A stretch of 36,125 nt of DNA from Gammaproteobacteria bacterium. Its GTDB lineage: Bacteria; Pseudomonadota; Gammaproteobacteria; Enterobacterales; Alteromonadaceae. The stretch's first letter is position 1; every line of letters starts with the position of its first letter. The DNA is taken from assembly GCA_018820995.1 (NCBI GenBank), contig JAHJNE010000258.1, positions 1 to 36,125 of the forward strand, in the 5' to 3' direction. Of the stretch, positions 28,619 through 36,125 are shown piece after piece. The notes under the pieces were generated by a model, which had not been told where the DNA came from, made no database searches, and saw nothing but the letters and a program-made list of their open reading frames with translations. Both the position numbers and the translations under genes were made by a program.

Positions 28619-29998
28619 TCAGAGTACGCCGACAAGATTCAAAAACACCAAACCAATGGCAACAGGTGTGAACCAGCGGATACAGAAACGCCAGATAGTA
28701 TAAGCAAGTGGCGAAGTATTCAACTCTTGTTCAGTGGCATGACGTTTCATCACCCATCCGGTAAAGAGTGCGATTAACAAGCCACCAAGTGGCAATAGGA
28801 TATCCGCGGCTAAATGATCGAGAATTTCAAATAAATTATGGACTTCTTTCCCGAGAAAATTAAAGTGCCATTGCGCCCAACTGGCATTACTGAACGAAAA
28901 CACCGTTAGCAAGCTCATCAACCATAACACCACACCGGCCAGCACTGCCGCCTTAATCCTGGTAAAGCCTCTTGATTCAATCAACCAGGCCACCACAGAT
29001 TCAATCATCGCAATGGTCGATGTAAAAGCGGCAAATACCAACATCAAGAAAAACAAAGTTCCAATCACTGCCCCACCCGGCATACTGCCAAAGGCTATAG
29101 GTAATGTGACAAAAATCAGCCCTGGGCCCTGACCAGCATCTAGTCCTTGTCCAAACACGATCGGATAAATCACCATGCCAGCAATCAGTGCGACTGACGT
29201 ATCAGCTAGTGCTATCCAAATCGATGTTTTCACAATAGACACATTATTGGGCAAATAAGCGCCATAAATCATCATCACTCCCGAGGCCAGGCTCAATGTG
29301 AAAAAGGCATGCCCTAGCGCAATCAGAATTCCATTGACTGAAAGTTTTGAAAAATCCGGGTAAAACATAAAATTGAGGGCTTTTAGAAATTCGCCGGTCA
29401 TGCCGGCATAAACCGCCATCAGCACTAATAATAGATACAACATCGGCATCATCAGTTTCAGACTGCGTTCGAGTCCTTGCTTTAGACCTCGGGCGACAAC
29501 ACCACAGGTCAGGACAATCACCACTGTGGTCCACAACAGCAGACTGTGGCTGTCGGCAGAAAACTCTCCAAACATCTGCCCGAGCTCGGCTGCCGATTTA
29601 CCGGAAAAACCGTTTTGGACCGCCTTGGTGACATAAGCAAAAGCCCAGCCAGCAATGACTGAATAAAACGACAAAATGAGAAAACCGGCCAATAACCCAA
29701 TCCAGCCGGTCACTTGCCAATAACGATGGGCGCTGGCTTCAATGACCAAAGAACGCGCCGTTAAACCCGGACTTTGCCGGCCACGTTTGCCCATCAGAAC
29801 TTCGGCCATTAACACCGGGATACCAATCAGCAAAATTGCCAGCAAATACACCAGCACAAAAGCACCGCCACCGTTTTGCCCCATGATGTAGGGAAACTTC
29901 CAAATATTCCCTAGACCTACAGCTGCGCCAGTCGCGGCAATAATAAAAGTAAAGCGGCTAGACCAAAGCCCATGCACTGAAACGCGCTGTTGTTGCAT
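28619..29998 (-). CDS. Sodium-dependent transporter, NSS (SLC6-like) family
   Basis: Inner-membrane Na+-coupled symporter of the neurotransmitter:sodium symporter family, most likely for an amino acid. 459 aa with about 12 membrane segments, LeuT-like fold. The first segment carries the family signature AATGAAVGLGNIWKFPYIMG (residues 21-40) that forms the sodium and substrate site, then GGGAFVLVYLL and GIPVLMAEVLMGKRGRQSP. The motif TLSLASGVMMIYGAYLP matches the TM6 unwound region. ATG at 29998 with AGG eight bases upstream. Substrate cannot be assigned. No clear terminator follows; the palindromic repeat begins right after the stop and nhaC may be co-transcribed. Confidence 0.9.
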   Translation of the reverse strand: MQQQRVSVHGLWSSRFTFIIAATGAAVGLGNIWKFPYIMGQNGGGAFVLVYLLAILLIGIPVLMAEVLMGKRGRQSPGLTARSLVIEASAHRYWQVTGWIGLLAGFLILSFYSVIAGWAFAYVTKAVQNGFSGKSAAELGQMFGEFSADSHSLLLWTTVVIVLTCGVVARGLKQGLERSLKLMMPMLYLLLVLMAVYAGMTGEFLKALNFMFYPDFSKLSVNGILIALGHAFFTLSLASGVMMIYGAYLPNNVSIVKTSIWIALADTSVALIAGMVIYPIVFGQGLDAGQGPGLIFVTLPIAFGSMPGGAVIGTLFFLMLVFAAFTSTIAMIESVVAWLIESRGFTRIKAAVLAGVVLWLMSLLTVFSFSNASWAQWHFNFLGKEVHNLFEILDHLAADILLPLGGLLIALFTGWVMKRHATEQELNTSPLAYTIWRFCIRWFTPVAIGLVFLNLVGVL

Positions 29999-30100
29999 CA
30001 GAAAACCTATCTTTAGTGACGACCTGTAGCCTGTGGCTTAGCGCCAAAACATCAAGTGCTGATTCGGACGACAATCATCAAGTCAATTCCGGATCTCTAA

Positions 30101-30131
30101 CAAAAACAAAGGACTGAAGTCAGTCCTTTGT
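30101..30131 (-). terminator. Rho-independent terminator of the msrC-proQ-prc operon
   Basis: A perfect 11-bp inverted repeat ACAAAGGACTG / CAGTCCTTTGT with a 4-nt loop starts 33 bp after the prc stop and is followed on the minus strand by TTTTG. The remaining stretch up to the NSS start (29999-30100) shows no further gene. Confidence 0.92.
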
Positions 30132-30164
30132 GGTTTTATTGGCGATTGCCTGTATTCGCGACTA

Positions 30165-32189
30165 TTACTTTTTCGCGAGGTGATTGCTCATAATTAGATC
30201 AGAGGTAATTAAAGCCGCCTCTTCCAGGAACGGGTCTAATTTTTCCAGCTTTTCCGGCGCATCTTCAACCTTCTTCACCGCTGGTAATTTCAATCGGGTC
30301 AAACGCTCATTGGTCCGCGCTAATTCTTTTGCTGCCAGCTCATCTTTTTTCGCTAAACGTTCTTTTTCATTTAACGAGATTGTTTTGACATCTTTTTCGC
30401 GCTGATAATCCGCAATATCCTGTTGCAGGAAATTAAATTCTGGCTCAGTTGCGACGCGCTTTTGGTGTTTTTCATTCAGCACTGGCAGGATCACTTTCAG
30501 ATCAGGTGAGCTGGTATAGACCGCCGCCGGAATCGAATCCCAAGGCAACGCATTTTTCTCTTTACTCTCACCCCATTCCGCCGGGTCGATTGGCGACGGG
30601 AACGCAATGTCTGGTACTACGCCTTTATGCTGGGTACTACCACCATTAATCCGGTAAAACTTAGCAATGGTGTATTGAACACTGCCCAGTTCGCCGTCAA
30701 AAGTATCGTAAATACGCCCTAAACCACGATGTTGTTGTACAGTGCCTTTACCAAAAGTGTGTTCGCCAATAATCACTGCCCGACCATAATCTTGTAATGC
30801 CGCGGCAAAAATTTCAGAGGCTGAAGCACTATACCGATCGACCATAATGGTCAGCGGACCTTCGTAAAAAATGCTCGCGTCGGTATCATCATTTTGCATG
30901 ATCCGGCCACTGCCCTCACGAATTTGCACAACTGGGCCTTTATCAATAAACAAACCCGTCAAGGTAATTGCTTCTGGTAATGAACCACCACCATTACCGC
31001 GCAAATCGACAATAATGCCGTCGACTTTTTTCTCTTTCAGTGCAGTAAGTTCTTTTTTAACGTCTTCGGTCAGGTTGTTGTAGAAACTCGGAATATTGAT
31101 CACGCCAATATTTTTACCGTTTTCATGTAACAAAGATTTAAATACCTCGCCTTTGGCGGCGCGGTCTTCCAAGCGGATCTTGTCACGAACAATTTCAATT
31201 TGTTGCGGTGCAGTGCCAGCGATATCGCTCGCTGCCATCACCTGTAACCGGACTTTAGAACCTTTCGGGCCTTTGATCAGATCAACAACGTCATCTAAAC
31301 GCCAGCCTACAATATCAACAAATTCTTCGCTACCTTGCGCCACACCAACGATTTTATCTTTTGGTTTGAGCTTTTTCGTCAGATCAGCCGGACCACCAGG
31401 CACCAGGCTCGCAATGACAGTGAAATCGTCGTCAAGTTGCAACACTGCACCAATCCCTTCCAAACTCAGGTTCATTTCCTGCTGGAATCGATCGGCACTG
31501 CGTGGCGATAGGTAAGATGTATGAGCTTCGATACTGCGGGCGTAGGAATTAAGTATCAGCTGGAAAATATCTTCGCTTTCAGTTTGAGCTAACCGCTTTT
31601 TAGCGCTTTTATAGCGTTTTAACAGCAACTCTTTAATTTCTTCCGGCTTTTTGCCGGTCAATTTTAAATTGAGTGCATCAAATTTTACCCGCTCGCGCCA
31701 TAACTCATTTAATTGAGCAATGTCCGCAGGCCAAGGTGCACCTTCACGCTCATATTCGTAGCTGTCAGCCGTACTAAAATCAAAAGGTTTTTCCAATAAT
31801 GAAATTGCATAATCAAAACGTTCAGCACGACGCTGTAAACTTAAATTAAACATTTCAAAAGCAAAGTCAAACTGACCTTTTTGGATAGCGTCGTCGAACT
31901 GGAATTTGTATTGCGCAAAAGCGTCAATGTCGCTTTTGAGCATCACATTGTGGAAATAATCTAAACTATCCAGATATCGCTCGAACACTTTTGCTGATAA
32001 TTCATCATCAATTTTCACCGGTAAATAATGGCCACGGGTAAAAATTGCGGCAACACGTTTGCTGGCGGTGAAATGCTGATCTAATTGTGCCAGTTTGGGC
32101 ATGGTCACTGTATCAGTGGTCACGGAGGCAAGCGCAGAGCTGCCCATAACAATCAAAAGCGCTGCGGCGATACTGGATAATTTTTTCAT
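30165..32189 (-). CDS. prc: Tail-specific protease Prc/Tsp (S41 family)
   Basis: Periplasmic carboxy-terminal processing protease that trims FtsI and degrades ssrA-tagged or misfolded envelope proteins. 674 aa (E. coli 682). N-terminal signal peptide MKKLSSIAAALLIVMGSSALA. A PDZ domain spans about 240-330 (LSLEGIGAVLQLDDDFTVIA). Catalytic serine is about Ser456 in YSASASE and the general base about Lys481 in FGKGTVQ, with the same 25-residue spacing as E. coli. Conserved SVQYTIAKFYRINGGSTQHKG follows, then a C-terminal helical region. The gene starts 16 bp after the proQ stop, the same order as in E. coli, and is followed by a strong terminator. Confidence 0.96.
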   Translation of the reverse strand: MKKLSSIAAALLIVMGSSALASVTTDTVTMPKLAQLDQHFTASKRVAAIFTRGHYLPVKIDDELSAKVFERYLDSLDYFHNVMLKSDIDAFAQYKFQFDDAIQKGQFDFAFEMFNLSLQRRAERFDYAISLLEKPFDFSTADSYEYEREGAPWPADIAQLNELWRERVKFDALNLKLTGKKPEEIKELLLKRYKSAKKRLAQTESEDIFQLILNSYARSIEAHTSYLSPRSADRFQQEMNLSLEGIGAVLQLDDDFTVIASLVPGGPADLTKKLKPKDKIVGVAQGSEEFVDIVGWRLDDVVDLIKGPKGSKVRLQVMAASDIAGTAPQQIEIVRDKIRLEDRAAKGEVFKSLLHENGKNIGVINIPSFYNNLTEDVKKELTALKEKKVDGIIVDLRGNGGGSLPEAITLTGLFIDKGPVVQIREGSGRIMQNDDTDASIFYEGPLTIMVDRYSASASEIFAAALQDYGRAVIIGEHTFGKGTVQQHRGLGRIYDTFDGELGSVQYTIAKFYRINGGSTQHKGVVPDIAFPSPIDPAEWGESKEKNALPWDSIPAAVYTSSPDLKVILPVLNEKHQKRVATEPEFNFLQQDIADYQREKDVKTISLNEKERLAKKDELAAKELARTNERLTRLKLPAVKKVEDAPEKLEKLDPFLEEAALITSDLIMSNHLAKK

Positions 32190-32205
32190 CTGAGACTCTG
32201 TATGG

Positions 32206-32940
32206 TTAAGCCTGATACAAACTGCCGCTGTGCGTTTTGACCACCATTCCTGAGGCTAACTGCACCACGACATCCTGTTTAACTACTTCGACTACAGTGG
32301 CTGGCATTGGGTTCTTGCCCAACTTGATTAAAACTTTTGCACCAACAACTAAATCAACTGCGGTTGCTGCCTGCAACTCTTTCTCTGCTACGACAGGCGC
32401 AGCAACAGCGGCAGGCCGCTTCTGATTCAGATTAGAACTTTTTGCTGGTTTAGCGGCAGTTTTGGCTGGATTTCTTTTGTAAGCAGGTTTGTCAGTTTTA
32501 GAAACATCTGTCGCAGCAGGCTGTGATGCATCGGCCTGTGCCTTTTGCTGTTGCTGACGCGCTTTGTGTTCCAGAGCTTTGGCCTTGCGGACTTCGGCCG
32601 CCTTGGCTTTGCTTTCTAACAACGTTTTTGCAGCATGCTCTGCTTGTTGTTCATCAACCAGTTCGCCAGCAACACCTTCCAAATCAATCCTGGCAACTCC
32701 TGCCTTGACCGCATCCAGATAACGCCAGCTGGAGGTGTACACCCGAAGCGCCTGACGCAGTTGCGTTTTACTGAACAATGGATTGTCATTCAGGCGCTCA
32801 ACTAAGTCCTGGAAAATACCAATTTTCAGAGGTTTGGCTTCACCGGTCTGGCTAAAGCAAAGTGGAAACTGCTGTGCTAACAAAGCAACAATTTCTTTGA
32901 CGTTGTGCGGTTTAACTTGTGGTTCGACTTGGCTAGTCAT
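32206..32940 (-). CDS. proQ: RNA chaperone ProQ
   Basis: Cytoplasmic FinO-family RNA-binding protein that binds sRNAs and mRNA 3' ends and affects osmolyte transport genes. 244 aa. The FinO/ProQ domain is at about residues 10-125 (VKEIVALLAQQFPLCFSQ, PLKIGIFQDL, LRQALRVYTSSWRYL). A Lys/Ala/Gln-rich basic linker follows (about 125-190), then a Tudor-like C-terminal domain (LVVGAKVLIKLGKNPMPATV to SGSLYQA). The ATG is 3 nt after the stop of the acidic small protein and prc follows. proQ-prc is the E. coli order. Full length, no odd residue. Confidence 0.95.
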   Translation of the reverse strand: MTSQVEPQVKPHNVKEIVALLAQQFPLCFSQTGEAKPLKIGIFQDLVERLNDNPLFSKTQLRQALRVYTSSWRYLDAVKAGVARIDLEGVAGELVDEQQAEHAAKTLLESKAKAAEVRKAKALEHKARQQQQKAQADASQPAATDVSKTDKPAYKRNPAKTAAKPAKSSNLNQKRPAAVAAPVVAEKELQAATAVDLVVGAKVLIKLGKNPMPATVVEVVKQDVVVQLASGMVVKTHSGSLYQA

Positions 32941-32943
32941 GCA

Positions 32944-33306
32944 TCAATACTCTTCATCTTCTTCGTCATTTTCTTCATCGGTATCGCTGTCGTCATGATC
33001 TTCATTGTCGTCAGCATCGTCTTCGTCTTCATCCGCATTGGACAGCGTTTTTCGCATATGAGCTTGCGCCCAGTCGATCAACTCATATTCGTCAGCATCT
33101 AGAATAATAGTGCTGCCGCGAAGTTGATCCCAGATTTCATGTAGTACGCGGTCAATAAGATCGGCATCTGTGTCGTCTGGAATTTTATCCCAAACCGCAT
33201 GGTATATAGCATTGATCCGGTCTGCAACTAACTCTTCTTCTCCTTCCCAGTCTCCGACATCGGAAATGGACAATAAATAGTCCTGAATGGAAACTAAATC
33301 TTTCAT
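32944..33306 (-). CDS. Small protein with hyperacidic C-terminal tail, between msrC and proQ
   Basis: 120-aa protein that I do not recognise. Residues 1-85 look like a compact alpha-helical domain (DRINAIYHAVWDKIP, LIDRVLHEIWDQLRG, YELIDWAQAHMRKTL). The last 30 residues are nearly all Asp/Glu (from NADEDEDDADDNEDHDD to EEDEEY). No signal peptide or membrane segment, so cytoplasmic. The ATG overlaps the msrC stop (ATGA), and the stop lies 3 nt before the proQ ATG, so it is translated as part of the chain. Its tail has charge opposite to the basic ProQ linker; a link to ProQ is only an inference. Real coding is supported by the packing and by the acidic composition being confined to the tail. 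Confidence 0.8.
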   Translation of the reverse strand: MKDLVSIQDYLLSISDVGDWEGEEELVADRINAIYHAVWDKIPDDTDADLIDRVLHEIWDQLRGSTIILDADEYELIDWAQAHMRKTLSNADEDEDDADDNEDHDDSDTDEENDEEDEEY

Positions 33307-33776
33307 AAAGTTTGTTCCAGACGCTGCTCAAAAACAGCAACGAGCTCGGCAAGACCTTGTTGATCATCAAGATCAAAACGGGCCAATGAAGGGCTATCGA
33401 TATCGAGCACCGCGATGACCTGCCCCTGATAGCGGACTGGCAACACAATTTCAGAATTACTCGCTGCGTCACAGGCGATATGACCCGGAAATTCGTGCAC
33501 ATCGGTCACTAACTGGATTTCGCCGGTTGCGACAGCGGTACCACACACACCTTTGCCAACCGGGATCCGAACGCATGCAACTTTGCCCTGAAATGGGCCT
33601 AAAACTAATTCACCCTGGCGTAAAATATAAAAGCCTGACCAATTCAGATCAGGCATTTCATGAAACAGCAGCGCACTGAGGTTTGCCATGTTGGCAATCA
33701 TATCCGACTCATCAGCAATTAAGGCTTGAGCCTGCGCTACTAATGTGCGGTAAAAGTCTAATTTTTCAGCAAGCAT
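33303..33776 (-). CDS. msrC: Free methionine-(R)-sulfoxide reductase (GAF domain)
   Basis: Cytoplasmic GAF-domain enzyme that reduces free methionine-R-sulfoxide with thioredoxin. 157 aa. The three redox cysteines are present: Cys68 in KVACVRIP, Cys78 in GKGVCGTAV and Cys102 in GHIACDAASNSEIVLP; spacing equals E. coli MsrC (84, 94, 118). The substrate-site region DLNWSGFYIL is also conserved. E. coli has yebR (msrC) upstream of proQ-prc, so the context agrees. First gene of the operon; the 82-bp gap to the SIMPL gene (33777-33858) should hold the promoter, though no clear boxes are seen. Confidence 0.95.
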   Translation of the reverse strand: MLAEKLDFYRTLVAQAQALIADESDMIANMANLSALLFHEMPDLNWSGFYILRQGELVLGPFQGKVACVRIPVGKGVCGTAVATGEIQLVTDVHEFPGHIACDAASNSEIVLPVRYQGQVIAVLDIDSPSLARFDLDDQQGLAELVAVFEQRLEQTL

Positions 33777-33858
33777 TTATCTTTAACATATGGTCACTAC
33801 AATGGGGCCTACCATACTTGGTTTGGCCATAAAATTAAACCTTTGCCGCTAACATTTC

Positions 33859-34527
33859 TCAGGGTTTAGCCAGTTCAAACTGGATTGTCAGGTCAGCCCT
33901 GACATTGTTGCTGCCAAACTGTACAGCTTCAGCTGCCATCATCGCCATTTTTAGTCTTGGCGCTGGTGAACTGCCTTGCTCTTGAATTTGATGAACCCGT
34001 GCAATTTTACGACCACTAAGCTTAGCCAAAGCGTTGGCTTTTTCCTCGGCATCAGCATAAGCCAATTGCAAAGCCTGCTGATACAAACCTTCCGCTTTGG
34101 AAGACATTAACTCCGCAGGTTGCAATTGAGTGACACCAAGCACCGCTGCTTGTTCCAAAATTTCCGGATATTGACTGAGGTCACGCACGGTCACTGTTAC
34201 TTCGCGCTCCACCCGAAACAATTCAGTGGTGGTTTTTTCCGCTTGATACTCCGGATAAATCCGCAGTGGCGCGTTGTTGATATCTGTATTTTTCACTTTT
34301 AGTTTTTGCAACATGGCGGTAATTTGCGCAACTTTGTTGTCAACGTCTTTTTTCGCCTGACTGACTGCGGCTTGACGACTACCAATCGTCATTGTTAAAC
34401 GAGCGAAATCCGGCGTAGTCGGCACCGCACCAGAGCCTTGCACAGTAATGAGCGCCATGGACGGCTCAGCCATAACGCACATCGGCAATAGACTTAAACC
34501 AAGAAGTAGCGGTAGTATTTTTTTCAT
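33859..34527 (-). CDS. SIMPL (DUF541) domain periplasmic protein
   Basis: 222-aa exported protein of the SIMPL/DUF541 family, E. coli YggE-like, linked to oxidative-stress tolerance in some bacteria; molecular role unclear. Signal peptide MKKILPLLLGLSLLPMCVMA with cleavage before EPSMALITVQGSG. Family features are TVQGSGAVPTTPDFARLTMTIGSR near the start, NAPLRIYPEY, EREVTVTVRDLSQYPEIL and YADAEEKANALAKLSGRKIARVHQIQE. The ATG at 34527 has a strong ribosome site (AAGGAAGG). It appears to be its own unit, between two apparent noncoding gaps. Confidence 0.9.
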   Translation of the reverse strand: MKKILPLLLGLSLLPMCVMAEPSMALITVQGSGAVPTTPDFARLTMTIGSRQAAVSQAKKDVDNKVAQITAMLQKLKVKNTDINNAPLRIYPEYQAEKTTTELFRVEREVTVTVRDLSQYPEILEQAAVLGVTQLQPAELMSSKAEGLYQQALQLAYADAEEKANALAKLSGRKIARVHQIQEQGSSPAPRLKMAMMAAEAVQFGSNNVRADLTIQFELAKP

Positions 34528-34638
34528 TGAATTTTCCTTCCTTAAAACAAACCGTTATTTCAACGGCCATCAGTAACAACAGAAACATGGACAGTAGAAG
34601 ATGTAGACCGCTGTAAAATGCGCTGACCGAGCTTAACC

Positions 34639-34692
34639 TGCCCTGAAAGCCATCGGAACCCACGATGGCAATCCTAACAAGGACTCAGGGCA
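34639..34692. other. Possible three-way-junction structure upstream of SIMPL gene
   Basis: Outer stem TGCCCTGA / TCAGGGCA (8 bp) encloses a 7-bp stem GCCATCG / CGATGGC with a 7-nt loop and a 4-bp stem TCCT / AGGA with a 4-nt loop. The layout is symmetric for both strands, so it may act as RNA on either or as DNA. It sits 112 bp before the SIMPL start. It matches no riboswitch or RNA family I know. Confidence 0.5.
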
Positions 34693-34722
34693 AATACTGT
34701 GAAAGGATGTACAGAATGTTAA

Positions 34723-34745
34723 ACCATGGCCCAAATAGCCATGGT
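34723..34745 (-). terminator. Possible terminator of the M1 aminopeptidase gene
   Basis: An 8-bp inverted repeat ACCATGGC / GCCATGGT with a 7-nt loop begins 20 bp after the stop; on the minus strand only TTT follows at once. The stem is good but the T-run is poor, so it may be partial or Rho-assisted. Confidence 0.45.
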
Positions 34746-34765
34746 AATTCAAGGATGGCATGTCG

Positions 34766-36125
34766 TTATTCAGCAAACGCTTTATCAATTTGTGACTGCG
34801 TCAATGGATGATAACCCGCACGGGCTTGCTGATAAATTTGTTTAGCCAGGCTTTGCTGTGCTGGATTGGCCAACAATAAACGATAAAGCGGCACCACAAA
34901 TTTTGTCCGCCCCACGGTTAATAAAAAATGCTCGACATGTGGCATCACTGGTAAATAATTCAGCGGAATGGTTAACCGGCTCCAGGCGACGAAAATTTCT
35001 GCATTACTACTTTGGCTCAGTGAAAACGCCTTGTCTAATTCAGCCAATTGCGCCGGTGCTAAATCCCGCGGTAACTGATTGATGAAATGCAACCATTCGT
35101 GCACTGACCATTCACTCGTAGGCAAGGCCGCTAGTGCGATATCCTGTTTTAACCAGGATTGCAGTTGCGTCGATACCTTAACAAATGCATCTGATGGTTG
35201 CTGCGGGTAATCGGCAGGCAATCCAGGTCCAAACACCCACTGATCAACGACCTGTTTGCTAACAATCCCTGGATATTTTGCCATGAGTTCTTGCTGTAAA
35301 AATTGTAAGAAAGTCTCTGTATCCATGGATTGAAAAGCAAACTTCTTAAAATAGGCGCTGATAAACTTGTCAAAATTTGCCTGGCCAAACTTGTTTTCTA
35401 AAAATTGTAAAAACAACTGACCTTTCACATAAGCGACCTGGCTAAACGCATCATCCGGATTGCGGCCGTCCAATTGCAATTTCAATGCAGTATCTTCGGG
35501 TTCTAGTGTCGCCATATCCCGCTGCAATTCTTTGACACCTAAACTGTATTCCATCGCCGCACGCGCTGGACCGTAAACTTCCGCCATCAATCGATTTTCA
35601 AAAAAACTGGTAAACCCCTCATTGAGCCATAAGTCATCCCAATTGCTGTTTGTCACCAGATTGCCTGACCACGAATGCGCCAATTCATGCGCTATCAGAC
35701 TGACCAAGCTTTTATCACCGGTAATGACCGTTGGCGTAATAAACGACAAGCGTGGATTCTCCATGCCGCCAAATGGAAAACTGGCCGGTAAAATGAGTAA
35801 GTCGTAACGACCCCAAGGATATTCGCCATAAAGTTTGCTGGCGACATCGATCATTTTCTGCGTATCGCTGAACTCAGCAGCGGCTTTTGCTAACCATGTT
35901 TTTTCCGCATAAATACCGGTTTGTTCTGACATACTCTGGAAATGTAAATCACCTACCGCAATCGCAATCAGATAGGCCGGAATAGGTTGTGGCATAACAA
36001 ACTGATAATCGCCGTCTCGTTCGGTATTTTTGCTGTTATCGGCACTCATTACAGCCAACAATTGTTGAGGCGTGCGAATACGTGCCTGATAAGTCACCCG
36101 AACGGCCGGCGTGTCCTGCAGTGGG
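34766..36125 (-). CDS. M1 family aminopeptidase (LTA4H/aminopeptidase B-like), 5' end outside window
   Basis: Zinc aminopeptidase, distinct from the PepN above and closer to the LTA4 hydrolase/aminopeptidase B branch. The track starts at a GTG at 36097, but the frame stays open to the window edge (PLQDTPAVRVTYQARIRTP), so the N-terminal part is missing. Visible motifs are GGMENPRLSF (substrate anchor, in place of GAMEN), the zinc site HELAHSWSGNLVTN and the third ligand Glu in LWLNEGFTSFFENRLM. The C-terminal helical domain (LTA4H-type) ends with YHPLTQSQIDKAFAE. A signal peptide or lipobox cannot be judged. It is followed by a gap holding hairpins. Confidence 0.93.
   Translation of the reverse strand, partial: PLQDTPAVRVTYQARIRTPQQLLAVMSADNSKNTERDGDYQFVMPQPIPAYLIAIAVGDLHFQSMSEQTGIYAEKTWLAKAAAEFSDTQKMIDVASKLYGEYPWGRYDLLILPASFPFGGMENPRLSFITPTVITGDKSLVSLIAHELAHSWSGNLVTNSNWDDLWLNEGFTSFFENRLMAEVYGPARAAMEYSLGVKELQRDMATLEPEDTALKLQLDGRNPDDAFSQVAYVKGQLFLQFLENKFGQANFDKFISAYFKKFAFQSMDTETFLQFLQQELMAKYPGIVSKQVVDQWVFGPGLPADYPQQPSDAFVKVSTQLQSWLKQDIALAALPTSEWSVHEWLHFINQLPRDLAPAQLAELDKAFSLSQSSNAEIFVAWSRLTIPLNYLPVMPHVEHFLLTVGRTKFVVPLYRLLLANPAQQSLAKQIYQQARAGYHPLTQSQIDKAFAE

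Noticed and set aside
34466-34663. 65-codon minus ORF overlapping the SIMPL start
   Set aside because: It runs through the inverted-repeat structure and into the SIMPL signal peptide in another frame; a shadow ORF.
34670-34692. CCTAACAAGG as a possible integron attC fragment
   Set aside because: No matching GTTRRRY partner, no integrase and no cassette array; fits better as the small arm of the local hairpin structure.

Overview
The window reads as chromosomal DNA of a marine or freshwater gammaproteobacterium of the Alteromonadales / Rheinheimera–Shewanella type. Gene order supports this: ald | lrp-ftsK-lolA-rarA-crcB-serS, pyrD-zapC, pepN-DUF2835 and msrC-x-proQ-prc are all layouts I associate with this group. 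A DUF2960 protein and a 180-kDa-class NAD-glutamate dehydrogenase fit too. The genus is an inference. I see no tRNA, rRNA, CRISPR array, prophage or transposase gene. Almost every gene is on the minus strand; only ald and the DUF192 lipoprotein are on plus.

Layout. 1-6137 (minus): lrp, ftsK, lolA, rarA, crcB and the start of serS, packed with overlaps or gaps of 0 to 30 bp. ald is divergent from lrp and ends in a clear terminator. 7556-8032 (plus): a DUF192 lipoprotein. 8086-9470 (minus): an acyltransferase coupled to a DUF2960 protein. 9587-11230: pyrD-zapC. 11367-16202: the large NAD-glutamate dehydrogenase with its own terminator. 16460-23409: a four-gene envelope cluster (DUF1302 outer-membrane protein, DUF1329 periplasmic protein, YCF48-like beta-propeller, MMPL/RND inner-membrane transporter). 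23726-26559: pepN-DUF2835. 26927-29998: an NhaC antiporter and an NSS (SLC6-type) sodium symporter, separated by a 124-bp imperfect palindromic repeat. 30165-33776: msrC, a small acidic protein, proQ and prc. 33859-34527: a SIMPL-domain periplasmic protein. 34766-end: most of an M1 aminopeptidase, truncated by the window edge.

How the genes fit together. Most are housekeeping: division and chromosome segregation (FtsK, ZapC), lipoprotein sorting (LolA), replication-fork maintenance (RarA), translation (SerS), and amino-acid turnover (Lrp, Ald, GDH, PepN, the second M1 peptidase, NSS transporter). The most system-like part is the DUF1302-DUF1329-YCF48-MMPL cluster. Each predicted product sits in a different envelope layer, which suggests a trans-envelope pathway for a hydrophobic molecule. 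A strong terminator hairpin lies inside it, between the second and third genes. Other points of interest are the palindromic repeat, a possible three-way-junction structure upstream of the SIMPL gene, and an Asp/Glu-tailed small protein translated just ahead of ProQ.
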